Shown here piece by piece: positions 58,082 to 64,000 of a DNA stretch of 64,000 nt; position 1 is the first letter of the stretch, and every line of letters begins with the position of its first letter. Source of the stretch: Rhizobacter sp. AJA081-3 (GTDB taxonomy: Bacteria; Pseudomonadota; Gammaproteobacteria; Burkholderiales; Burkholderiaceae_C); the NCBI RefSeq assembly GCF_017795745.1, contig NZ_CP059067.1, positions 496,001 to 560,000 on the forward strand. Reading direction: 5' to 3'. Both the position numbers and the translations under genes were made by a program. Under the pieces are notes generated by a model that saw nothing but the letters and a program-made list of their open reading frames with translations, was not told the origin of the DNA and did no database searches.

Positions 58082-58833
58082 TGGGCGTGGACCGCCGGCA
58101 CTGGTGCCTCGCCGCGGCGGGCCTGCTGGCCGGCTGCGGGGGCGTTCCTGTGAGGCGCGCGCCGGACTCGCCGGCGGGCCGACTGCCCCCGTTCTCGGCG
58201 ATCTTTCGCGGCGCCGTGCTCCCCGCGGGCTGGCTTCCGCACGTGATGCGCCGCGACCGCGCGCCGACGCTGTATTCGCTCGACGAGCGCGACGGTCGCG
58301 TGGCAGTGCACGCGATGGCCGACCGCTCCACCTCGGGCCTGCGCTGCGACGTCGACATCGACCCGCAGGCCACGCCCTGGCTGAGCTGGGAATGGCGCGT
58401 CGACCAGGTGCCTGACGGCGCCTCGGTCGAGGACGACGATCGCGACGATTCGCCGGCACGCGTGGTCGTGGCCTTCGATGGCGACGTGTCGACCCTGAGC
58501 TTGCGCGACCGGCTGTTCCGCGACACCGTGGAGCTGTTCACCGGCACCACGCTGCCATTCGCCACGCTGATGTACGTCTGGGACGGGCAGGCGCCGCCCG
58601 AGCGCGTCGTCGCCTACCCGCGCACCGCGCGCGTGCAGTACCTCGTGGTCGAGAGCGGCGCCGAGCGCGCGGGCCGCTGGCTCGGCTACCGCCGCAACGT
58701 GCTGGCCGATTACCGCCGCGTGTTCGGCGGCGAGCCCGGGCGCATCCGCCATGTCGGCCTGCTGGCCGACACCGACGACCTGAAGGTGCGCACCGACTCC
58801 TGGTTCGCCAACCTCGCGTTCAGCGCCGCCTGA
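58081..58833 (+). CDS. DUF3047 lipoprotein
   Basis: A 250-residue exported protein. The N-terminus has a lipoprotein signal with lipobox LLAGC (Cys near residue 19). The rest matches the DUF3047 family, a beta-rich domain with WLSWEWRVDQVP near residues 99-110 and DDRDDSPARVVVAFDGD near 119-135. Function unknown. It begins with GTG overlapping the stop of the oxidoreductase gene by one base (TAGTG), so the two are co-translated. Confidence 0.85.
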   Translation: MGVDRRHWCLAAAGLLAGCGGVPVRRAPDSPAGRLPPFSAIFRGAVLPAGWLPHVMRRDRAPTLYSLDERDGRVAVHAMADRSTSGLRCDVDIDPQATPWLSWEWRVDQVPDGASVEDDDRDDSPARVVVAFDGDVSTLSLRDRLFRDTVELFTGTTLPFATLMYVWDGQAPPERVVAYPRTARVQYLVVESGAERAGRWLGYRRNVLADYRRVFGGEPGRIRHVGLLADTDDLKVRTDSWFANLAFSAA

Positions 58834-58845
58834 GCGGCAGAAGCA

Positions 58846-59823
58846 TCAGTCTGCCGAGAGCTTGCGCTCCTTGATGAGCGTGTGCCAGAAGCTCGTTTCC
58901 TTCTGCAGGAAGGCCGCCAGCGCGGGTCCATCGGTTGGCGTGACCTCCAGCCCGAAGTCCTCGAGCTTGGCCTTCACCTCGGGCGTGGCGATGGCCTTGT
59001 TCATCTCGGCGCTCAGGCGCGTGACGATGTCGGCCGGTGTGCCCTTGGGCACGAACAGGCCTTGCCACGCGGTGACCTCGAAATCCTTCACGCCCAGTTC
59101 GTCGAGCGTGGGCACGTCCGGCAGCGAGGGGATGCGCTTCTTCGACATCACCGCCAGCGCCTTCACCTTGCCCGAGCGGATCTGCGGCAGGCCGGCCGCG
59201 GTGTCGAGCACCATCATCGGCACCTGGCCGGCGATGACATCCTGCACCGCCATCGCCGTGCCGCGATAGGGCACGTGCACGACGAAGGCCTGGGTGCGGT
59301 CCTTCAGGAGTTCCATCGCCAGATGGTGCGGGCTGCCGACGCCGGGCGACGCATAGCTGAACTTGCCCGGGTTCTTCTTGATGTCGTCGAGCAACTGCTT
59401 GCCGCTGGCGAAGCCGGCGTTCGGGTTCACGGCAAGGATCAGCGGGAAGCGCGCCATGAAGCCCACCGGCGTCAGGTCACTCGGCGCGTAGGGGATCTTC
59501 TTGTACATCGCCTCGTGGAACACCATCGCGCCGTTGTCGCCGGTGACGATGGTGTAGCCGTCGGGCGGTGACTTGGCGGCGTTGTCGGTGCCGATGATGC
59601 CGGCCGCACCCGGGCGGTTGTCGATCACGATCGTCTGGCCGAGCTGCTTGGCCAGCTGAGGCGAGAGCTGCCTCGCGAGGAAGTCCGAGCCGCCGCCGGC
59701 CGGGTAGGCCACCACCCAGCGCACCGGCTTGGACGGCCAGGCCTGGCCGAAGGCGTGCAGGGGCGAAAGCGCGGCGACGAGGCCGAGGCCGACGAGAGCG
59801 CGGCGGGGCAGGGCGAGGGTCAT
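58846..59823 (-). CDS. Bug-family tripartite tricarboxylate receptor
   Basis: A 325-residue periplasmic solute-binding protein of the Bug/TctC family, very abundant in Burkholderiales. It has a signal peptide ending near LHAFGQA, then AWPSKPVRWVVAYPAGGGSDFLAR, NRPGAAGIIGTD near residues 73-84 and KSPPDGYTIV near 89-98. The ligand is probably a carboxylate; nothing fixes which. No TctA/TctB membrane genes are adjacent, so it is an orphan receptor. It is convergent with the DUF3047 gene (12 bp between stops). Confidence 0.93.
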   Translation of the reverse strand: MTLALPRRALVGLGLVAALSPLHAFGQAWPSKPVRWVVAYPAGGGSDFLARQLSPQLAKQLGQTIVIDNRPGAAGIIGTDNAAKSPPDGYTIVTGDNGAMVFHEAMYKKIPYAPSDLTPVGFMARFPLILAVNPNAGFASGKQLLDDIKKNPGKFSYASPGVGSPHHLAMELLKDRTQAFVVHVPYRGTAMAVQDVIAGQVPMMVLDTAAGLPQIRSGKVKALAVMSKKRIPSLPDVPTLDELGVKDFEVTAWQGLFVPKGTPADIVTRLSAEMNKAIATPEVKAKLEDFGLEVTPTDGPALAAFLQKETSFWHTLIKERKLSAD

Positions 59824-59952
59824 GGCGGTGGGCGCTGTGCTGAAGACGAAGCGGGCATCTTAGCGGGCCCGCTTTCCGGGGGGGCCTGGGTTCGCACCCC
59901 TTCGGCTCAGGCGAGAATGTCGGCCCCGACACGTTTGCGACCCTTGTTCTCC

Positions 59953-61941
59953 ATGCCCTGGTCACCGCGCTGCCGACCGGTCCCCGAACGGCCACGACCC
60001 CCTGCTGCGACGCCGCTGTGGCGGGTCTGGGCGTCGGCGCTGGCGCTGCTGGCCAGCTCGGCGGCGCTGGCCGGGCCGGCCTACCCCGAGGCGCTGCGCC
60101 CCGTGCAGGATCAGGCCCTGGACGACCCTGCCGCAGCCGTCGCCCTGGCCGATGCGACGCTGGACACGCTCGATTCGGAATCGCGCTTCTGGCGGCTGCT
60201 CGGCAAAGCCGCCGCCTACACGCTGATCGACCAACCCAGCGCCGCGCAGCGCTCCGTCGACGAGGCCCGCGCGCGGCTGGGCCGGGTGCCGGCCGCCACG
60301 CCGCGCCACCATCTGTGGCTCGAGGCCTTTGCGATCGGCGCCCAGTTCCGCACCGAGGATTCCGCCAGCCTCATTCCGCGCAGCGTGGAGTTGCGCCGTG
60401 CCGCGGCGGCGCTGGCCGACGAATACCTGCTGTGCGAGATCGCCGCGGGCGACCTGTTCCTGCTGCGCGACACGCATGCGCTGGACGAGGCCTGGCGCGT
60501 CGCCGAGGAAACCGAACGCTGCGGTCGCAAGCTCGGTCTGCTGCACCTGGAGACCAATGCGCTGATCGCCATGGGAAGCATGGCCGGCACGTTGACCGGC
60601 AAGGCGCCGACCGACAGCTACTTCGAGCGTGCGCTCGAGGTGCTGGGCGCACAGCCGGCGCGATTCCAGCGCGGCTGGATCGAGTGGGAGCGCGGCAACA
60701 TGCTGACGCGCCAGGGCCAGGGCGAGAAGGCCGCCCGTTCCTTCGAGACCTCGCTGGCGCGCAGCCGCGAAATCGGCGACGCCGCGGGCGAAGCAATCGT
60801 CACCCTCGACCTGGCCGCACTGCGGCTGTCGCAGGACGAGCCGCAGCGGGTGCTCGAGCTGGTTCGCGGCGTACTGCCGGGCGTGCAAGGCACCGAGGCG
60901 CCGGTGCGCCTGGCCAGCGCGCGGGGCCTGCTCATCGAGGCCCTGACTCGACTCAAGCGCGCCGAAGTGCTGCAGGAGATCGACAAGGCTCGTGCGCTCG
61001 ACAACATGGTGCTGCCGCCGCTGGAGCGGGCCCGACTCGCCCAGCGGGTGGCCGACGGCTATGCGTCGCAGGGCCTGCACCGGGAGGCCTATGCGGAGCT
61101 CAAGCGCGCCACCCAGGCGGTGTCGCAGAGCCAGCAGTCGGTCCGCGACACGCAGGTCCTTCGGCTGCAGGCTCGCTACGAGATTGCGCGGCGCGAGGCC
61201 GAGGTGGCCGACCTGCGCCACCGTGCCGAGGCCGATCGGCTGGCGCTCAAGGCCCGCGAGGCCCAGCAGCAGGCGTTGTGGGCCGCGTTGGTGGCGCTGG
61301 TCGGGCTGCTGGCCTTCGCGTTCTGGTTGGGCGCCAGGGCACTGCGCCGCCGCCGGCAGCTCGCTGACCTGGTGATGCGCGACGACCTCACCGGCATGCC
61401 GAACCGGCGCGCCATCCTGGCCTTCGCGCAGGAGCAGTTCCGCCTGTGCCGCAAGCTCGACATGCCGCTGAGCATCGCGGTGGTCGACCTCGACCACTTC
61501 AAGCAGGTCAACGACCGGGGCGGCCATGCGGCCGGTGATCGCGTGCTGCGCGCCTTCGCACAAGCCGCCAGCGAGGTGCTGCGCGGTCAGGAACGTCTGG
61601 GCCGCTACGGTGGAGATGAATGGCTGCTCGTCATGCCCGGTACGGGCATGGAAGAGATCACGATGATCTTCGAGCGCCTGCGCCACCAGCTGGCAGCGCA
61701 GGCCGTGCATGGCCTGCCTCACCCGCACGGCATCACGCTGTCGATGGGGGCGGCGGCCTTGCGCGACACGTTCGAGTCGGTCGAGGCACTGGTCGACGAG
61801 GCCGATCGCCAGCTCTACCGCGCCAAGGCCGAAGGCCGCAATACGCTGCGCCACGCGAGCGCCGACGAGCGATCAGGGGCGGCGCACTCCGGCGCGCTCG
61901 AGGCGGAACCGGATCGCAACCCGGTGGCTGTCTCCGCCTGA
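59953..61941 (+). CDS. Membrane diguanylate cyclase with periplasmic TPR-like sensor (GGDEW)
   Basis: A 662-residue signalling protein. A signal peptide or anchor (WRVWASALALLASSAALAG) is followed by about 390 residues of helical, TPR-like repeats, likely periplasmic. Then come a helical linker and a membrane segment near residues 441-464 (ALWAALVALVGLLAFAFWLG) and a cytoplasmic GGDEF domain. The active site reads GGDEW (residues 553-557) instead of GGDEF. Upstream, RGQE stands where the inhibitory RXXD site should be. The DLTGMPNRRAIL and DLDHFKQVNDRGGHAAGDR motifs are intact, so activity is expected. ATG 59917 is an alternative start. It directly precedes the c-di-GMP riboswitch. Confidence 0.9.
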   Translation: MPWSPRCRPVPERPRPPAATPLWRVWASALALLASSAALAGPAYPEALRPVQDQALDDPAAAVALADATLDTLDSESRFWRLLGKAAAYTLIDQPSAAQRSVDEARARLGRVPAATPRHHLWLEAFAIGAQFRTEDSASLIPRSVELRRAAAALADEYLLCEIAAGDLFLLRDTHALDEAWRVAEETERCGRKLGLLHLETNALIAMGSMAGTLTGKAPTDSYFERALEVLGAQPARFQRGWIEWERGNMLTRQGQGEKAARSFETSLARSREIGDAAGEAIVTLDLAALRLSQDEPQRVLELVRGVLPGVQGTEAPVRLASARGLLIEALTRLKRAEVLQEIDKARALDNMVLPPLERARLAQRVADGYASQGLHREAYAELKRATQAVSQSQQSVRDTQVLRLQARYEIARREAEVADLRHRAEADRLALKAREAQQQALWAALVALVGLLAFAFWLGARALRRRRQLADLVMRDDLTGMPNRRAILAFAQEQFRLCRKLDMPLSIAVVDLDHFKQVNDRGGHAAGDRVLRAFAQAASEVLRGQERLGRYGGDEWLLVMPGTGMEEITMIFERLRHQLAAQAVHGLPHPHGITLSMGAAALRDTFESVEALVDEADRQLYRAKAEGRNTLRHASADERSGAAHSGALEAEPDRNPVAVSA

Positions 61942-62030
61942 TTTCGCTGCGCCGGCGCGACTGACGCCCTCGCGCGACATCCCGATCGGGCCAGAAATCA
62001 CGGCATGGCCGGTTCACTGCAGCGCAGCCG

Positions 62031-62059
62031 GTGACATCTTGTTACGGCGCGGCTACAGT
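62031..62059 (+). promoter_or_regulatory. Promoter of the riboswitch-protease transcript
   Basis: GTGACA (62031-62036, 5 of 6) and TACAGT (62054-62059, 4 of 6) are separated by 17 bp. The predicted start near 62066 falls at the 5' end of the aptamer, supporting an independent transcript rather than read-through only. Confidence 0.55.
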
Positions 62060-62065
62060 CGTCGT

Positions 62066-62142
62066 TTGTCGCAAACCTCGTGAAAGCGAGGGACGCAAAG
62101 CCTCCGGCCTACAGCAGCAATGCCAGGGTAGCGGGGCTGCCG
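62066..62142 (+). ncRNA. Cyclic-di-GMP-I riboswitch (GEMM-I)
   Basis: The core GACGCAAAGCCTCCGGCCTA (62092-62111) is identical to the conserved GEMM-I stretch. The GCAAACC segment before it (62071-62077) is also present. A P2 stem CCTCG/CGAGG with a GAAA tetraloop lies between (62076-62090). The P3 arm ends in GGTAGCGGGG (62128-62137), containing the tetraloop-receptor and ligand-contact bases. The aptamer binds cyclic di-GMP. It sits in the 5' leader of the S8 protease gene, 44 nt before its ATG. Confidence 0.96.
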
Positions 62143-62158
62143 GATCGCCTTCGCGATC
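62143..62158 (+). promoter_or_regulatory. Hairpin after the aptamer (candidate expression platform)
   Basis: GATCGC/GCGATC forms a perfect 6 bp stem with a CTTC loop immediately after the aptamer. It has no U-run, so it is not a classical terminator. The CGAGG ribosome binding site of the protease gene follows at 62176-62180, consistent with translational or rho-linked control. Confidence 0.5.
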
Positions 62159-62186
62159 TGGCCTCGAACCCCCACCGAGGCATTCC

Positions 62187-64000
62187 ATGAAACACCGTTT
62201 CCGACCGTGCGCGCTCGCGCTCGCCGCCGCAGCCTGCCTGGCCGCTCCCGCTCTGGCCTTCCAGCGTCCCGACACAGCCGATGTGTTGCGCGCAGCGATC
62301 GCCGCGGCGCCTGTCACCGACCGCCTGATCGTCAAGTACCGCGATGCTGCCGCGGCGAACTCGCCGCGATCGCAGTTCGCGGCGCAAGTGGCGGCCAATC
62401 GCCAAGGCGTCACGATCCGCCTGTTGCGACAGACCCTCTCCGGCGCGCATGTCTACAAGCTCGGCCGCTCGATGAGCCACGACGAGGCGGATGTGCTCGC
62501 GGCGAGCCTGCGCGGCGGCGATGCCGCCGTCGAGTACGCCGAGCCCGACCGAATCCTGCAGCCGTTGATCGTGCCGGCCGATCCGATGTACACGAAACAA
62601 TGGGCGCTGTCGGACGCGATCGGGGGCATCCGCGCACCGGCGGCCTGGGACAAGTCCAGCGGCGCCGGCATCGTCGTCGCAGTGGTCGACACCGGCGTGC
62701 GGCCGCATGCGGACCTCGTCGCCAACCTGCTGCCGGGCTACGACTTCGTGGTCGACCCCTTCGTTTCGAACGACAACACGGCACGCGATGCCGATGCATC
62801 CGACCCCGGCGATGCGGTCAGCGCGGGCCTTTGCGGGCCGGGCACGCCAGCGCGCAGCAGCTCGTGGCACGGCACCCACGTCGCGGGCATCGTCGGCGCG
62901 GTCGCCGGCAACGGCACCGGCGTGGTCGGTGCCGCCTTCGGCGCCAAGGTCCAGTCGCTGCGCGCGCTCGGCCGCTGCGGCGGCTACACCTCCGACATCG
63001 CCGATGCGATCGTCTGGGCTGCGGGCGTGGCCGTCACCGGGCTGCCGGCCAATCCGACGCCGGCGCGCGTGATCAGCCTGTCGCTCGGTGGTACCGGCAG
63101 CTGCGACAGGACGTCGCAGGCCGCCATCACGCAGGCGCGGGCCAAGGGCGCCGTGGTGGTGGTGGCCGCGGGTAATGACAACGCCGACGCGAGCCGCACC
63201 ACGCCGGCCAACTGCAGCGGCGTCGTCGCCGTGGCGGCGACCAACGCGGCAGGCGGCAAGGCCTCGTACTCGAACACCGGTGCCAACGTCACGCTGGCCG
63301 CGCCGGGCGGCGACGCCGGTAGCGGCATCGTCTCGACGCTCAATGCCGGCACCACCACACCTGGCGCCGACGCCTATGCGGCCTACGCCGGCACGTCGAT
63401 GGCGACGCCCCACGTCAGCGCCGTGGCCGCGCTGATGCTGTCGGTGAACAAGAGCCTGACGCCGGATCAGGTGGGCACGATGCTGAAGGCCAGTGCGCGC
63501 GCCTTCCCGGCAGCGTGCAGCGGTTGCGGCAGCGGCATCGTCGATGCCCATGCGGCGGTGGCCCTGGCAATGGCGGCGGTGCCTGCACCGAAGCCGGCCC
63601 CCGCGCCGGCGCCGGCGCCCGCTCCGAAGCCCGCACCGACCCCTTCGCCCAAGCCCGCGCCGGCACCTGCCCCTGCGCCGGCCCCCAAGCCCGCTCCGGT
63701 TCCCGCACCGGCCCCTGCACCGAAGCCCGCACCCGCCCCTGCACCCGCGCCCTCGCCGGTGCCCACCGTGGTCGAGGCAGAGTCCAACGACACCTTCGCG
63801 AAAGCACAGGCCATCGCCGGTACGCCCACGGTGATCTCGGGCACGCTCGCCAGCACGGCCGACGTCGACTTCTATCGCATCACCATCGCGGCCGGTCGCC
63901 GCGTCGTGGCCACGCTGCCGGGCAACACCGCCGTCGGTTTCGGTCTCGGCGTCTACCTGTCGGCAACCCAGCCGCTCGGGCAGATCCAGGCGAGCCCGGG
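62187..64000 (+). CDS. Secreted S8 (subtilisin-like) protease with PPC domain, partial
   Basis: The frame has no stop before the right edge; 604 residues are visible. The order is a signal peptide (LALAAAACLAAPALA), a propeptide (LIVKYRD to about residue 115) and a peptidase S8 domain with Asp168 (VVDTGV), His228 (WHGTHVAG), Asn330 (AAGND) and Ser404 (GTSMATPH). A 60-residue Ala/Pro/Lys linker follows, then a pre-peptidase C-terminal (PPC) domain starting VVEAESNDTFAKAQ near residue 529. It should be exported and degrade extracellular protein. Expression is probably controlled by the c-di-GMP riboswitch in its leader. CGAGG lies 6 nt before the ATG. Confidence 0.93.
   Translation, partial: MKHRFRPCALALAAAACLAAPALAFQRPDTADVLRAAIAAAPVTDRLIVKYRDAAAANSPRSQFAAQVAANRQGVTIRLLRQTLSGAHVYKLGRSMSHDEADVLAASLRGGDAAVEYAEPDRILQPLIVPADPMYTKQWALSDAIGGIRAPAAWDKSSGAGIVVAVVDTGVRPHADLVANLLPGYDFVVDPFVSNDNTARDADASDPGDAVSAGLCGPGTPARSSSWHGTHVAGIVGAVAGNGTGVVGAAFGAKVQSLRALGRCGGYTSDIADAIVWAAGVAVTGLPANPTPARVISLSLGGTGSCDRTSQAAITQARAKGAVVVVAAGNDNADASRTTPANCSGVVAVAATNAAGGKASYSNTGANVTLAAPGGDAGSGIVSTLNAGTTTPGADAYAAYAGTSMATPHVSAVAALMLSVNKSLTPDQVGTMLKASARAFPAACSGCGSGIVDAHAAVALAMAAVPAPKPAPAPAPAPAPKPAPTPSPKPAPAPAPAPAPKPAPVPAPAPAPKPAPAPAPAPSPVPTVVEAESNDTFAKAQAIAGTPTVISGTLASTADVDFYRITIAAGRRVVATLPGNTAVGFGLGVYLSATQPLGQIQASP
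63580..63768 (+). repeat. Ala-Pro-Lys repeat region in the protease gene
   Basis: About 63 codons of imperfect repeats, mostly PAPAPAPAPKPAP-like units, link the catalytic and PPC domains. The DNA is a nearly pure run of GCC/CCC/CCG/GCA codons with regularly spaced AAG. Such tracts vary in length by slippage; the function is a rigid extended spacer. Confidence 0.85.

Noticed and set aside
62109-63551. 480-codon minus-strand frame opposite the S8 protease
   Set aside because: The plus strand has a signal peptide and all four catalytic residues; the antisense frame is compositional.

Overview
The window is a 64 kb stretch of GC-rich chromosome (I estimate close to 70% G+C; no count was run) from a betaproteobacterium of the order Burkholderiales. 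It most resembles the Rubrivivax/Leptothrix/Piscinibacter group (Sphaerotilaceae or Comamonadaceae), judged from gene order and from family-typical proteins: SlmA and hisI-hisE-hinT-tatABC-htrA, petABC-sspA-sspB, DUF1631, DUF3426, and a purH-fis-dusB cluster. Almost all of it is core genome. I see no prophage, insertion sequence, CRISPR array or rRNA operon, and one tRNA (Thr, anticodon TGT).

Layout. 1-6.2 kb (minus strand): a PfkB sugar kinase with a shortened C-terminus at the window edge, a DUF3426 zinc-ribbon protein, prmA, accC-accB, a TlpA-type thioredoxin and a conserved hypothetical. 6.2-15.8 kb (minus): one long tightly packed run read in the order dusB, fis, purH, plsC, a cdsA-like gene, ruvC, an RNB ribonuclease, a TonB-like gene, aroE, mtgA. 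15.9-18.3 kb: yqaA, a patatin phospholipase and a phasin. 18.4-29.6 kb (plus): a two-domain fatty acyl-CoA reductase, argB, an EamA transporter, a Dph6-like PP-loop protein, a HAD nucleotidase, slmA, pdeM, a DUF815 ATPase, mutT, hisI, hisE, a small membrane protein, hinT and tatABC. 29.6-35.7 kb: htrA, nif3-like, pdxA, DUF1631, mscL. 35.9-40.1 kb: cytochrome bc1 operon, sspA, sspB, tRNA-Thr. 40.2-46.5 kb: dciA-like, an M23 peptidase, secA, argJ, a ceramidase-like membrane protein. 46.6-49 kb: an MFS transporter behind an unusual structured leader with a small ORF, and an acetyltransferase. 49-54 kb (minus): ugpBAECQ glycerol-3-phosphate uptake operon. 54-64 kb: a 1302-residue FAD/4Fe-4S oxidoreductase, a DUF3047 lipoprotein, an orphan Bug-type binding protein, a diguanylate cyclase, a cyclic-di-GMP-I riboswitch and an S8 secreted protease that runs off the right edge.

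Most notable points. (1) A very well matched c-di-GMP-I (GEMM-I) aptamer lies between a membrane diguanylate cyclase gene and a secreted subtilisin-like protease gene, so the maker of the second messenger sits beside an RNA sensor for it. (2) The MFS gene has a sigma70-like promoter, a 53-codon leader ORF and four consecutive hairpins before its ribosome binding site, matching no riboswitch class I recognise. (3) The acyl-CoA reductase closely resembles, from memory, the alcohol-forming Marinobacter enzyme used in wax-ester synthesis, and lies next to a phasin gene. (4) Three genes have a -10 box exactly 6 nt before the start codon, predicting leaderless mRNAs. (5) The CdsA-like protein lacks the usual GHGG signature.

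All calls are from reading the sequence and family knowledge; no database search was run.
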